60,413 nucleotides of DNA from Verrucomicrobiales bacterium (GTDB lineage Bacteria; Verrucomicrobiota; Verrucomicrobiia; Verrucomicrobiales; DEV007), in NCBI GenBank assembly GCA_029213025.1, contig JARGOZ010000022.1, positions 1 through 60,413 of the forward strand, written 5' to 3'. Position 1 is the first letter of the stretch; the number at the start of each line of letters is the position of its first letter. The notes under the pieces were generated by a model. It saw nothing but the letters and a program-made list of their open reading frames with translations, made no database searches and was not told where the DNA came from. Position numbers and translations under genes: made by a program. Positions 26,554-35,883 of this stretch are shown here, in pieces.

Positions 26554-29500
26554 GACTTCGTGATCATTTCGTCGAGATTTAATAACACATTGCCTATATA
26601 AAACCACGCCGCTAATTCGGCGGCATCTTTATGGTTTGCCTGATAGACGCGACCGGCGCTGCCCAGGAGTTCTTTTGCCGCAGGAGCATTAGCAGAGAAA
26701 TGCTCCAGTCTTTCCTGTAGTAGAGGTTTCAGGCAGGCTGTCTCTTTTTCCGTGGCATCGCGGCAGAATGCCAGCTGGAAGCCGGTGTTGATCCGGTCCT
26801 CTATCGTATCTTTGACCGATTCACTAAGGATACGGTCAGCCAGTGCCAGCGCCATTTCGACATAGGCGGGATCGTTTAAGAGCGTCAATGCCTGCAGAGG
26901 TGTATTGGTCCTCGGTCTCGCGACCGTGCAAGCTCCGCGGTCCGGCGCATCGAAGTTTACCATACTTGGGTAGGGAGCCGCGCGGCGATAGACGATATAG
27001 ATTCCGCGGCGCCAGCGGTTTTCATCTTTGGCTTCGATCCATTTCGGTTCGTTTCGGCCGACTTGTCTCCATATATTATCCGGTTGATAGGGCATAACAG
27101 GTCGACCATACATTGTCGTCGAGAGAAGCCCGCTCACCGACAGCGCATTGTCCCGGATCCTCTCCGCATCGAGCCGGAAGCGTGGTGCCCGCGACAGGTA
27201 GTGATTGGCGGGATCGATTTCTGTATCATTGCCCCTTGATTCCTGCTGGTAGGTTTCGGAGAGGACGATTTTTTTGAGAACGTGTTTCATGTCCCAACCT
27301 GATTCCATGAATTCAACCGCCAGCCAGTCGAGTAATTGCGGATGAGTGGGCGGCTCTGACTGTGTGCCAAAATCCTCCAGTGTTGCGACGATTCCCCGAC
27401 CGAAAATTTCCGCCCACCAGCGGTTCACCGCGACTCGCGCGACCAGCGGGTTGTCTCTACTCACCAACCACTGTGCGAGTCCGAGGCGATTGCGGGGAAG
27501 ATCTTCGGGCATATCGGGGAAGATCTCCGGGGTTCCCGCAGCAACCGGTTCGCCTTTGGAAAGGTAATTTCCCCGCAACATGACGTGAGTCATTCTCGAT
27601 TCAGGAAGTTCCTCCATCACCAGAGTTTGATCCGGTTTTAGTTTCTTGAGTTCGTTGGCGGTTTGTTTCCTCTTTTTCTCCAGCAAAACCATCTCCGGTT
27701 GTGTGGCTTCAAACAGCCCTCGCAATTGTTTAATCTCCTTTCCGGAATGCCGCTCTTTTTTCAAAAGCGTCACCATTTCAGGAGCGATCGCACCGTTTTG
27801 TGGAATCCCGTCCATAACTGAAATCCGCACCCGCCCCAGCATCCGGGTGCCCCGGTATTGTTGATCGAGTATGAAAGTAAGTTTGGAGTCCGGCTTCAGT
27901 TCGACGGTCGATTCTGTTTGGAACGTAGCCCAGTGATCTTTTTTAAATTCCGGAGCAATGCCCCATCCCGTCCCGGTTTTGTTGGAATCGATTGCCCCGG
28001 AGACATGCCAGTTACCCTGGGAGAAATCGGCGGCAGCATTGATCAGTTTTACCGGCTTGCCGTCGACGAGAACCCGGAAATCAGTCAGCACGAAATTCGG
28101 CCGGTTTTCGTCGCCGCGCCCCGGTCCTTTCCCCGGGATTCTGTCGTGAGTCAATGCTTCCAGACGAATTCCGCCAATTTTTTCCAAACCACTACTCGCC
28201 GTAACCGTAAAAGTAGTGGTCTTCGGCAGGGCTCCGGATAGCAAAACGGACTGATCATCGAGAATCTCCGACGTTTCCCCGCCGGTAGAGCGGAAATCAT
28301 CCACGTGACAAACTTCCCAGGTGGCGGGCGACTCGACCTGCTGTGCCATCTCCTTCATCCATTCCTGAAATTGTTCCTCGCCCGCTATCGACTTTTTCTT
28401 CGACTCAATTTCTTTCAGCTTTGCAGCCGCTTCTTTTCGTTGTGCCACCAGTGCCTCCGACTGAGGCAGATCCATAAACGGACCGATAAAATCGTGGGAA
28501 ACGTCGGTTTTACTGGTCGGTTCCTGTACTTCCAGCGGGGTATTATTGAAAAACGCAAACAGCTGGTAGTAGTCCTTCATCGTGAAAGGATCATATTTGT
28601 GATCGTGGCACTGCGCACATTCCATCGTGATCCCCATCCAGACGGTTCCGGTCGTATTCACCCGGTCGACTACCTGGTTGGTGCGGTTTTCCTCGGCATG
28701 AACTCCCGCCTCCACATTGCAGGTCACAGTCCGATGAAAACCTGTGGCAACCTTCTGGTCCAGGGTCGAGTTCAGCAAAAGGTCACCGGCGAGCTGCTCA
28801 ATGGTAAACTGATCAAACGGCATATTCGCATTGAGCGCTTTGATCACCCAGTCGCGAAAAGCCCACGAATCCCGCAGCTGATCAGCCTGAAAACCGTTCG
28901 AGTCGGCGTAACGGGCGAGGTCCAGCCATTGCCGGGCCCATCGCTCGCCGAAACGGGGCGAAGCCAGCAGCCGGTCAATCAGGATTTCATAAGCCCCGGA
29001 CGGATTTGACTGGTAAGCGGCGAGAAACTCAACTCTTTCCTCTGGTGTTGGCGGGAGTCCAATCAAATCAAGCGAAGCTCTGCGAATCAGGATTTCCGGA
29101 GCCGCCCTCGAAGAGGCCTTGAGACCTTTTTCCTGAAGCTTTTTGCGGACAAAATAATCGACCTCCGAAGTCGCATCCAGGGGCACATCCGATTGCTCCG
29201 GCTTCATAAAAGCCCAGTGCTCGTCGTATTGTCCGCCGGATTCGATCCACCGTTTCAGCAGTTCTTTCTGTTTGACTGTTAGCTTGCGCTTCGACTTGCG
29301 CGGAGGCATGAGATCCGGATCTGAATCATCGAGATCAACCCGCAGCCAAAGCTCGCTTTCCTCCAGAGAATGGGGCACCACGGCCTGATATCCGCCGAGA
29401 TCCTGCGCCGCACCGGCAGCGATATCGAGACGAAGGTCAGCCTCTCTGGAATCCGCATCCGGACCGTGGCAGTGAACACAGTTTTCCGAAATAATCGGCC

Positions 29501-29588
29501 GGATATCCCTGTTAAAATCGATTTCCGATCCCTTCGATAAGGTCGAGGCAAATAACGTAAGGATGAAAAAGATTCGAACTGTTTTCAT
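26550..29588 (-). CDS. PSCyt1-DUF1549-DUF1553 cytochrome-like exported protein
   Basis: 1012 residues with a signal peptide (about 1-20). Residues 25-135 form the PSCyt1 cytochrome c-like domain with haem motif CVHCH (37-41) and a downstream MPP ([11 protein letters not shown]) that may supply the Met ligand. DUF1549 follows, with [20 protein letters not shown] and a second CAQCH motif ([13 protein letters not shown]). An insert with a concanavalin-like, carbohydrate-associated look (about 420-600) precedes DUF1553 ([26 protein letters not shown]). The gene is translationally coupled to the DUF1501 gene. It is presumed periplasmic and haem-containing. The family is often found in polysaccharide-related contexts, but no such genes lie next to it. 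Confidence 0.9.
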   Translation of the reverse strand: MKTVRIFFILTLFASTLSKGSEIDFNRDIRPIISENCVHCHGPDADSREADLRLDIAAGAAQDLGGYQAVVPHSLEESELWLRVDLDDSDPDLMPPRKSKRKLTVKQKELLKRWIESGGQYDEHWAFMKPEQSDVPLDATSEVDYFVRKKLQEKGLKASSRAAPEILIRRASLDLIGLPPTPEERVEFLAAYQSNPSGAYEILIDRLLASPRFGERWARQWLDLARYADSNGFQADQLRDSWAFRDWVIKALNANMPFDQFTIEQLAGDLLLNSTLDQKVATGFHRTVTCNVEAGVHAEENRTNQVVDRVNTTGTVWMGITMECAQCHDHKYDPFTMKDYYQLFAFFNNTPLEVQEPTSKTDVSHDFIGPFMDLPQSEALVAQRKEAAAKLKEIESKKKSIAGEEQFQEWMKEMAQQVESPATWEVCHVDDFRSTGGETSEILDDQSVLLSGALPKTTTFTVTASSGLEKIGGIRLEALTHDRIPGKGPGRGDENRPNFVLTDFRVLVDGKPVKLINAAADFSQGNWHVSGAIDSNKTGTGWGIAPEFKKDHWATFQTESTVELKPDSKLTFILDQQYRGTRMLGRVRISVMDGIPQNGAIAPEMVTLLKKERHSGKEIKQLRGLFEATQPEMVLLEKKRKQTANELKKLKPDQTLVMEELPESRMTHVMLRGNYLSKGEPVAAGTPEIFPDMPEDLPRNRLGLAQWLVSRDNPLVARVAVNRWWAEIFGRGIVATLEDFGTQSEPPTHPQLLDWLAVEFMESGWDMKHVLKKIVLSETYQQESRGNDTEIDPANHYLSRAPRFRLDAERIRDNALSVSGLLSTTMYGRPVMPYQPDNIWRQVGRNEPKWIEAKDENRWRRGIYIVYRRAAPYPSMVNFDAPDRGACTVARPRTNTPLQALTLLNDPAYVEMALALADRILSESVKDTIEDRINTGFQLAFCRDATEKETACLKPLLQERLEHFSANAPAAKELLGSAGRVYQANHKDAAELAAWFYIGNVLLNLDEMITKS

Positions 29589-29686
29589 ATTGGCGGTAGA
29601 GAGAATAAATCAGAATATCACGAAATCGAAAAGGCCCTTGTTCAAGTAGACAAAACAGGCGTAAGAATTGCCACATTGCCAGATTT

Positions 29687-30337
29687 ATGAACCCTGCAGT
29701 CGACGAATACATACAAAACGCCGAAAAATGGCAGTCGGAACTTCTTTTACTACGGAAAATCCTGCTCGACTGCGGACTTGAGGAGACACTGAAATGGAAA
29801 GCTCCCTGCTACACCTGCGAGGGAGCAAATGTTATAATGATCGGTGAGTTGAAAGATTGCTGTACGATCAGTTTTTTTAAAGGCGCGCTACTGAAAGACC
29901 CGGAAAGGATTCTGAAAAAGCCGGGAGAAAATACCCGGGCAGCCCGGGTAATCAGATTTACCGGTGTTCAGGAAATCGAAGATCTGAAGTCGTCACTACA
30001 GGCCTGTATTGATGAAGCCATCAAAGTGGAAAAAGCCGGGTTACAATCTGATTTCGAGGAGCAGAGAGAACTCGACATGCCGGAGGAGTTAGTCCGTAAG
30101 TTGGAGGAAAACGAACCCCTGAAAACAGCATTTTATGCTCTGACACCGGGAAGACAAAGAGCCTACATTCTCTACTTTTCCGGAGCCAAACAATCCTCTA
30201 CCCGTGAGTCCCGAATCGATAAATATACACCCCGCATTCTCGACGGAAAAGGTCTGAATGACTGCACCTGCGGACTATCGAAACGAATGCCCGGATGTGA
30301 CGGATCACACAAATCGATCAGTTCGGGGAAGACTTAA
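29687..30337 (+). CDS. YdeI/OmpD-associated-type protein with C-terminal CDGSH iron-sulfur motif
   Basis: 216 residues. The N-terminal 115 residues belong to the DUF1801/YdhG-like fold (WQSELLLLRKILLDCGLEETLKWKAPCYTC begins it). The middle part matches the YdeI C-terminal segment (FYALTPGRQRAYILYFSGAK). The end, CTCGLSKRMPGCDGSH, fits the CDGSH consensus C-x-C-x2-S-x3-P-x-C-D-G-S-H exactly, so a [2Fe-2S] cluster is expected. The same tail occurs on some Bacteroidota relatives as far as I recall, so transfer is possible. The role is unknown; YdeI itself is linked to stress resistance in enterics. Its TAA stop lies inside the first unit of a 22-bp repeat pair. Confidence 0.82.
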   Translation: MNPAVDEYIQNAEKWQSELLLLRKILLDCGLEETLKWKAPCYTCEGANVIMIGELKDCCTISFFKGALLKDPERILKKPGENTRAARVIRFTGVQEIEDLKSSLQACIDEAIKVEKAGLQSDFEEQRELDMPEELVRKLEENEPLKTAFYALTPGRQRAYILYFSGAKQSSTRESRIDKYTPRILDGKGLNDCTCGLSKRMPGCDGSHKSISSGKT

Positions 30338-30368
30338 CAGGGTACAGTTTCGGACCTAACAGGGTACA
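30331..30368 (-). repeat. 22-bp repeat array, site 3 (two units)
   Basis: Plus-strand reading: GACTTAACAGGGTACA (30331-30346) and GACCTAACAGGGTACA (30353-30368), 22 bp apart, spacer GTTTCG. The array fills the gap between two convergent genes: the first unit contains the TAA stop of the YdeI-CDGSH gene, and the second ends one base before the TGA stop of the minus-strand gene. Read on the minus strand the junction is TGATTGTACCC, identical to site 1. Confidence 0.92.
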
Positions 30369-30369
30369 A

Positions 30370-31584
30370 TCACGGTTCGTGGACATTGCGGTCCTCAAAC
30401 ACCCCGGCGCTTTTTATATAGGAAAAGCCAACAGGATTATGATCGAGAATCTCCCGCGGACCTTTGAGCTGTGGACAAACGTCCAATATCAATTGCTGTA
30501 ACCCGGTTGTTCCGTTAAGCACCTCCACATCCTCGACTTTTCCGCAGCGATGGATCGCAAAACTTCGCAATGTTTGATTGGGAGCAGCTTCGCCCAGATC
30601 AACGAGATTTTTGCAGGATTGGAATCCTACCGATTCCAGTTCCGGATGGGTGGCAATACCTTCTACCTCCCGTAGCTCACTCATATTAAACGCTGAGAAG
30701 GTTTTCATTCTTGGAAAAATAGTTAAATCGACCTTTTCCACCTCTTTGCTGTTCATTATTATGATTCGCTTAAGTTGACTCAGATTCGCAAGCGGGGCGA
30801 GATCGGTCCATGTGCCGTTAACGATTTTCAACGTTTCGATGTGATCACGACCAGGCAGTCTGGATAGAGATTCCAGGGCTTCCTGATTTGGGAACTCAAT
30901 CGACAAATAGGCGAGATTATTCAGTTCTCCCAGTTTCGAAATATAGGCATCGGGAAACAATTCGAGAGCGACCTTTTTCCGCCTCATCAAAAGAAGTTCC
31001 ACGCTTTCCAGTTTCGGCAAATCCAGATTATTAAACGTCTCCAACCGGATAACCGATGCCAGTCCTCCGGACATCGCCCATTTTTCCCACAAAGCGTCAC
31101 TGAGAAAGTGATGACTCGAGTGGATTGCCAGCATTTGCGGCTTATTCAACCACCCGGGAAGTCCCGGATCATTTGCGTCAAAGGCATGATCCCCGAATGT
31201 GATCGACCTCAGTTTTTCCAATCTCGAAAGCTCAACCGCCGAAATTCGGATTCCCTTTTTGATATGTAAAGATTCCAAACTGAACAACTGATCGATATTT
31301 TTCCATTTTGCCGGAAAAGTATAGTAGGAAGAACAATTAAAAAATATCATCCGGATTTCAGGAGTGGACCTCAGCATCGTGTCAACAAAATCGTCAGGAG
31401 CGGCAGGGGCACTAATCGACAGATCCTTCAGATTCGGCATATCAGGGAGGAACAATTCGTCCACAGCGACTTGCCGTTTTTTAGCGCCTTCCTTGCGGGT
31501 CGGGACATTCCGAACTTCGACATGTAGCGCTTCAATGCCTTTGGACAAACCAACGAAAGAGAGATCGCTGTATTCCAGGTCCAA
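30370..31584 (-). CDS. Leucine-rich-repeat-like protein, C-terminal part of an interrupted gene
   Basis: The frame encodes about 404 residues of leucine-rich-repeat-like sequence, with recurring patterns such as LSRLEKLRSITFGD, LGELNNLAYLSIEFPN, LANLSQLKRIIIMNS and GTTGLQQLILDVCPQL. It is in the same frame as the upstream piece at 31603-32157, separated from it only by a TGA at 31603-31605. The intervening sequence (KPKALSLDLEYSDLSFVGL) reads as continuous protein, so the two are probably one gene of about 595 residues broken by a single nonsense codon or a sequence error. The TTG at 31584 is only a nominal start. Function unknown; secreted if joined to the upstream signal peptide. Confidence 0.6.
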   Translation of the reverse strand: MDLEYSDLSFVGLSKGIEALHVEVRNVPTRKEGAKKRQVAVDELFLPDMPNLKDLSISAPAAPDDFVDTMLRSTPEIRMIFFNCSSYYTFPAKWKNIDQLFSLESLHIKKGIRISAVELSRLEKLRSITFGDHAFDANDPGLPGWLNKPQMLAIHSSHHFLSDALWEKWAMSGGLASVIRLETFNNLDLPKLESVELLLMRRKKVALELFPDAYISKLGELNNLAYLSIEFPNQEALESLSRLPGRDHIETLKIVNGTWTDLAPLANLSQLKRIIIMNSKEVEKVDLTIFPRMKTFSAFNMSELREVEGIATHPELESVGFQSCKNLVDLGEAAPNQTLRSFAIHRCGKVEDVEVLNGTTGLQQLILDVCPQLKGPREILDHNPVGFSYIKSAGVFEDRNVHEP

Positions 31585-31602
31585 ACTGAGCGCTTTCGGC
31601 TT

Positions 31603-32157
31603 TCATGACATGATCCATAAACTGGAAACGCCGTCAAATTTGATATCATCAGCCACTATGGCATGAAACGGAAAAGGCACTTTTGGGATAAGAGCCGGAT
31701 GCTCGGCGTTACGCAGTTCCAGAGAAACAGGCTGCGTGATTGTTGATGCATCAAATGATGCCAGAAAATCCTCTGCATCATTCACGGGAAGGGATACACC
31801 AACAACCTCAGGAGGCGCACCGTCCCGGCTCACACTCACTACCAAATCGTCGATCGTAACCACCCACTCCCCGGCACCCCGGTAGGGAATCAATGTTTCT
31901 AGATTCCCCTTCCTGGTAGGCGCTCCGATGCGGATCCACGCCACAGTCGGGAGGATTAGTTCATGCCGGAAACCATCCAGACGTCGTCCGACATAACTAT
32001 GCCCCATCCCGACCACCTCCGGTTCCGCTTTTACGCCCGGAAGTCGAATTTTCAGTCTTGACCAACCCTCGGGCAATGTACCGGCCTGAGTGGAATCGGA
32101 AAGGAAAACTACAATGGCGGTGAGTATACCAAACCAAAGTTTCCCCGCGCATTTCAT
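31603..32157 (-). CDS. Secreted protein, N-terminal part of an interrupted LRR-like gene
   Basis: 184 residues from the ATG at 32157 to a TGA at 31603-31605. The first 25 residues are a signal peptide (KLWFGILTAIVVFLSDSTQA). The remainder is beta-rich with no recognised motif (for example SRLKIRLPGVKAEPEVVG and ELRNAEHPALIPK). It ends abruptly in DGVSSLWIMS, and the same frame continues past the TGA as LRR-like sequence. It begins 14 bp after the zinc permease gene and could be the last gene of that transcript. If the TGA is genuine, the exported product would lack the repeat domain. Confidence 0.6.
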   Translation of the reverse strand: MKCAGKLWFGILTAIVVFLSDSTQAGTLPEGWSRLKIRLPGVKAEPEVVGMGHSYVGRRLDGFRHELILPTVAWIRIGAPTRKGNLETLIPYRGAGEWVVTIDDLVVSVSRDGAPPEVVGVSLPVNDAEDFLASFDASTITQPVSLELRNAEHPALIPKVPFPFHAIVADDIKFDGVSSLWIMS

Positions 32158-32171
32158 ACCCGGTACTACAT

Positions 32172-33011
32172 TCAACTTTTACGCCTCGTCAATAGAAACG
32201 ACAAGCCATAGAAAACCGAACCGACTACGACAATGAGCGGTCCGGTAGGCAGCTCCATCTGATAACTGACCACAAGTCCTCCGACGTTGTAGAATATGGA
32301 TAGACCGACGGCGATCAACATGATTACCCAGAGACGGCGGGAAAATTTCGATGCCGTTGCAGCGGGCAGAACGATCAAAGCAAGAGACAGTATGATACCG
32401 GCCAGACGCACCAGCAATACCATGCTGATGGCTGTAATCCCCAGTAAAAGCAGGTAATACGCTTTTGACGACACACCCCGCAACCGGGCGAACTCCTCAT
32501 CGAAACAAACCGCTACCAACTTGTGATAAAACAACGCGATCAGCGTTAACACGATCGCCCCGAGTATCACCGTCGCAATCACATCGCCTTTTGAAGTAAG
32601 CAGTATGTTGCCGAAGATGAAACTTTCCAAATTAACTGCTTTGCCCGGCGTGTAGTGGATGAACAGCAAGCCCACCGCCATACCAAAGGCCCATATCGCG
32701 CCGATGATCGTGTCCTCCCTCTCTTTGGCCATGAGACTGACCCACCCGATCACTGCGGCGGAAAGCAGCGCGGCAATCACTGCGCCGAGCATTGGGGTAC
32801 ACCAACTCTCCCATCCGTAGGTTCTCGCCAGGTAAAATGAGGCACCGATTCCGCCCAGAATACTATGGGCAATCGCCGCTGCGATATAACCAATCCGCCG
32901 GGTGACTACAAACGAGCCGACTACACCAAAAGTGAGACTCGACACAATGCCCGCATAAAAAGCATAGCGGATCAGCGGAACGTCGCGGAAGGCTTCAAAA
33001 AATTCAATCAT
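32172..33011 (-). CDS. znuB: Zinc/manganese-type ABC transporter permease (ZnuB-like)
   Basis: 279-residue inner-membrane permease of the ABC-3 metal family. It starts at the ATG 33011 (MIEFFEAFRDVPLIRYAFY), which overlaps the ATPase gene's end by 8 bp; the longer open frame upstream lies in that gene. Seven to eight helices are present. Family marks are AAAIAHSILGGIG after the second helix and LVRLAGIILSLALIVLPAATA near the end. Zinc rather than manganese is inferred from the operator shared with the ZnuA-like gene at 51.3 kb. The matching binding protein is not in this operon. Confidence 0.85.
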   Translation of the reverse strand: MIEFFEAFRDVPLIRYAFYAGIVSSLTFGVVGSFVVTRRIGYIAAAIAHSILGGIGASFYLARTYGWESWCTPMLGAVIAALLSAAVIGWVSLMAKEREDTIIGAIWAFGMAVGLLFIHYTPGKAVNLESFIFGNILLTSKGDVIATVILGAIVLTLIALFYHKLVAVCFDEEFARLRGVSSKAYYLLLLGITAISMVLLVRLAGIILSLALIVLPAATASKFSRRLWVIMLIAVGLSIFYNVGGLVVSYQMELPTGPLIVVVGSVFYGLSFLLTRRKS

Positions 33012-33780
33012 GATCGCAATGAGTGTGATCGCCCTGACGATGACGGGTTTTCCGGTCGTGTTCGATGCGCCGTTTCCCACTATAGATTTCACGGATCGTT
33101 TCGCCGCTGAGAGGAACCTCATGGCGGTGAACACGATGATTAACGCACAGGGTTGAATCGGCGATTTCACTGACGATATCAAGATCGTGAGTGACTAGAA
33201 TAATCGTCATTTTTCCCCTCAGTTTTTTCAGAGTCTCGATGAATTGAGCCTCTACCGAAAGATCAATACTGGCGGTCGGTTCATCGAGCAGAAGAATCTC
33301 CGGCTCACAGGCGAGGGCCCGGGCAATCATGACTCTCTGTCTTTGTCCCCCGGACAGATCGGAAAAAGGCCGGTGTGCGAGGTCAGCCATATCGACCTCA
33401 GCCAAAGCTTCGAGCGCTATTTTCCGGCATTTTTTGGAAAACCGGCCCACTTTGAGCCGGTCAAGTCGACCCATCAGAGCGATATCCAGTGCGGTGATCG
33501 GAAAAAGCGGGTCGAACCTCATGGCCTGGGGCACATATCCCAGGTCGGAAGCCGCATCTCCGGGATTTTTCCCGAGGATTTTGAGTGATCCGGAACGGGG
33601 TTCCAGCAATCCGAGAAGAAGCTTGAGAAGAGTCGACTTACCTCCTCCGTTCGGCCCGATCACACAAATGGAATCACCCTCTTCGACGGTAAAGGTAGCT
33701 TTTTCCAAAACCAGTGGAGTTGTGTACCGAAAACACAAATCCCGGGCTTCTACGACGATATTTTTCTTTTCTGTGGTCAA
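33004..33780 (-). CDS. znuC: Zinc/manganese-type ABC transporter ATPase (ZnuC-like)
   Basis: ATPase of the metal importer: Walker A GPNGGGKSTLLKLLLGLL, Q-loop GYVPQAM, signature LSGGQRQRVMIARALA, Walker B EILLLDEPTASIDL, and switch ILVTHDLDIV. The C-terminal tail HRHEVPLSGETIREIYSG is typical of the group. It ends in the His-rich KTRHRQGDHTHCDHD. No ATG is available. A TTG at 33780 (starting TTEKKNIVVEARDLCFRY) is preferred over a TTG at 33801 because the palindrome at 33808-33830 should overlap the promoter, leaving a short leader. The neighbouring gene downstream is the permease, overlapping by 8 bp. Confidence 0.85.
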   Translation of the reverse strand: MTTEKKNIVVEARDLCFRYTTPLVLEKATFTVEEGDSICVIGPNGGGKSTLLKLLLGLLEPRSGSLKILGKNPGDAASDLGYVPQAMRFDPLFPITALDIALMGRLDRLKVGRFSKKCRKIALEALAEVDMADLAHRPFSDLSGGQRQRVMIARALACEPEILLLDEPTASIDLSVEAQFIETLKKLRGKMTIILVTHDLDIVSEIADSTLCVNHRVHRHEVPLSGETIREIYSGKRRIEHDRKTRHRQGDHTHCDHD

Positions 33781-33807
33781 CGTGAGATGGTAACGGTACA
33801 ACGAATA

Positions 33808-33830
33808 TTAGTGCAAGTTTTTTGCATTAA
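33808..33830. promoter_or_regulatory. Candidate Zur-like operator upstream of znuCB
   Basis: TTAGTGCAA - GTTTT - TTGCATTAA: nine-base arms with one mismatch. The same palindrome occurs in perfect form upstream of the HMA/znuA genes (50823-50843). Size and symmetry fit a Fur-superfamily repressor such as Zur; which protein binds is inferred. It lies between the patatin gene end and the ATPase start. Confidence 0.7.
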
Positions 33831-33838
33831 TCGCGTAA

Positions 33839-35032
33839 TCACAGAAGATGTTCCGCTTTCACATTCTCCTCGGCGTATTTTTTGCCTTCCTCAATGAAGG
33901 TTTTCAGTGAGGCCGGGCTGACAGACACAAATTTGGTATCAATTTTCTTTTTCTTAAATTCAGCGATTTCCTCGCGGGAGAACTGTTTCTGGTACCGGGC
34001 GTAGGTAAATTGATCCCGTCTCGCATCGGACTCAGCCATGGCTCCCACTCCGCGATCGATCCAGTGCCCGTGGAGAAGTTTTCCTGCCATACGGCATTGC
34101 ATGTCCTGTTCGAGACCGGAAATAGCCATCAGTGAAGTAATCGAACTTTCCGCCCCGGTTTTTGCGGCGATACGCCACGCCCGGTCCGGTCTGGGACGCT
34201 GGGCATTACTGTCGTAATCGCCGGTACCCACCGAGATGATTTTGAGTTTATCCAAACCGGTTTCCCAACCGAAATAATACTCAGGCAGAGTCGCCATACG
34301 ATAAGCGAGATTGGCCGGGTTGTTGTAACCGGAAATCGCCCCGTCGACGAAATAAAAATATCTCCCGGAAGTGGTTTTTCCGTTCACCTTCTGCGGTTTA
34401 CCGTCCCGATGCGGAAACCAGACGCGCTGCGGCGGGAAATAATACGGCGCTGCGGTACCGGCACGAATCAGTTGCCAAAGAGGGATTTGAAGATTGCAGT
34501 CAAAACGGCACGTATCGTTGTAGGGAGCTTCGGGGTGATTGGTTTGCACCCAGTGGGAAAGAGTGTCCGCGCGCAGCGTCACAATCATAAGGTATCCCTG
34601 CAAATTTTGAGAACCCATCGTGCTGTCCGGGAGCGGTTCGCCCGGCTTCCAATACGTCTGTGGCGACCGCTCGTTTTTGAATCCCGGCGGAACCCCGAAT
34701 TCCTTTTGCAGCTCTTTTTTCAGCGGGTCGGGATGGAAAACATTGTGAACCCCCGGGATCCTCCCCCAGCGGGTTTCGAAAATTGAGGGAAGTTTGGTCA
34801 GATAAAAATCCTCGATTTTCTGAAGCGGAAATCCCCAGCGGAGCAATGTGGCGATGATGGCTCCGGTACTCGTCCCGGCCATGAGGTCGAAGTAGGAATT
34901 GAGAGTGTGCTTTTCCCCGGCTTCGTTGAGAGGCAGATTTTCTTCAATTTTCTTCAGAATCTGGATGGTGAACAATCCCCGACTGCCGCCGCCATCGAGT
35001 GCAAGAATCCGCTTCGTCATATCCTGTGCCAT
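33839..35032 (-). CDS. Patatin-like phospholipase
   Basis: 397-residue predicted lipid acyl hydrolase. It shows the oxyanion-hole stretch ILALDGGGSRGLFTIQIL, the nucleophile elbow GTSTG (in DLMAGTSTGAIIATLL), and the catalytic aspartate in YFVDGAISGYNNPANLAY (DGA motif). No signal peptide is seen, so it is probably cytoplasmic. Patatins of this type sometimes serve as effectors in CBASS-like immunity, but no cyclase or nucleotide sensor is adjacent, so a housekeeping or signalling lipase is more likely. The start at 35032 is an ATG; a second in-frame ATG four codons on (TKRILALDGGG) is also possible. Confidence 0.88.
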   Translation of the reverse strand: MAQDMTKRILALDGGGSRGLFTIQILKKIEENLPLNEAGEKHTLNSYFDLMAGTSTGAIIATLLRWGFPLQKIEDFYLTKLPSIFETRWGRIPGVHNVFHPDPLKKELQKEFGVPPGFKNERSPQTYWKPGEPLPDSTMGSQNLQGYLMIVTLRADTLSHWVQTNHPEAPYNDTCRFDCNLQIPLWQLIRAGTAAPYYFPPQRVWFPHRDGKPQKVNGKTTSGRYFYFVDGAISGYNNPANLAYRMATLPEYYFGWETGLDKLKIISVGTGDYDSNAQRPRPDRAWRIAAKTGAESSITSLMAISGLEQDMQCRMAGKLLHGHWIDRGVGAMAESDARRDQFTYARYQKQFSREEIAEFKKKKIDTKFVSVSPASLKTFIEEGKKYAEENVKAEHLL

Positions 35033-35089
35033 AGACTCAGAAAATGAGCCCTTAGCTTCTCACAGCAAGTCAAATTATTGAAAGCTTGC

Positions 35090-35767
35090 CTATGTTGATA
35101 AGCCGAGGCCCGATACCGTTTCTTTCTCTACCGGACTGTTGAAATAGAAGTGCCCACCCAGATCGAAAGTCGTTTTACCGACAATCAGACCGAGGATCAG
35201 AATCATCGGTGCCCCCAACAGAGCCGCGGCGTAGGCACCGAAAAGAATCAGGATGTGAAGAATCACTACCCGGCGGTAGGGTTGGATCACTCTCGATTCG
35301 AGGACCGTTTCCCGATATTTGCGCTGACCGATATAAATCCAGAAAAAAGAAAACAGGTGGCCTGAAAAGAGGAACAGTAAAGCGAGGCCGGTGACTTTCA
35401 GTGAATTGACCAGCAAAACCGGAGCGGCACGGAAGAAATCGTGAAACGTCGTTGCCTCTTTAAGGAAACTCACAAAAAAAGCGTGAACCACACAAAACAA
35501 AGTGAAATGGAGCAGGAACAGCAGAATAAAATAGAGTTTTGATCCGCCGGTTTCATCCGGATTTTCGGTTTTTTTCGCCATAAACATCACCGGGATGTTC
35601 ATCGCCCCAATGATCAGGTTTTCCGCCCAGTAAACGCCCACTACATCGTAGAGACTCCAATTCCACACAATCACACCAATCACAGGAACCATGTTCGCCA
35701 GAGCAAGCACGAAGCCTGACAAAACCGGGGGGCCGCTGAGTCCGGCGGAAACTCGATCAAGGATCAT
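35090..35767 (-). CDS. DUF6498-like membrane protein
   Basis: 225 residues with about six hydrophobic helices. The segment VVGVYWAENLIIGAMNIPVM matches the conserved YWxENxxIG motif that I associate with DUF6498 proteins, whose function is unknown. Other conserved-looking parts are LLFLLHFTLFCVVHAFFV and HLFSFFWIYIGQRKYR, and near the end LIVGKTTFDLGGHFY. It lies 57 bp downstream of nothing co-directional and diverges from sucA with a gap of about 115 bp. Confidence 0.7.
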   Translation of the reverse strand: MILDRVSAGLSGPPVLSGFVLALANMVPVIGVIVWNWSLYDVVGVYWAENLIIGAMNIPVMFMAKKTENPDETGGSKLYFILLFLLHFTLFCVVHAFFVSFLKEATTFHDFFRAAPVLLVNSLKVTGLALLFLFSGHLFSFFWIYIGQRKYRETVLESRVIQPYRRVVILHILILFGAYAAALLGAPMILILGLIVGKTTFDLGGHFYFNSPVEKETVSGLGLST

Positions 35768-35883
35768 TACGTAATTTCGTGGAGCCCTGAGGAGATGTCC
35801 AACAGTTTAGAGAATGGTTTTCCTACTTTTCTCTCGCAATCGTATCCTCACGCGCCATCTTCCCCCATCATATTTTGCATCCA

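Noticed and set aside
31603..31605. TGA read as selenocysteine or reassigned codon
   Set aside because: TGA ends several intact genes here and no SECIS-like stem or Cys-aligned context is evident; nonsense mutation or sequence error is simpler.
33839..35032. Patatin as an effector of a CBASS-type defence system
   Set aside because: No cyclase, HORMA/TRIP13 or other defence gene adjoins it; neighbours are a zinc importer and a small membrane protein.
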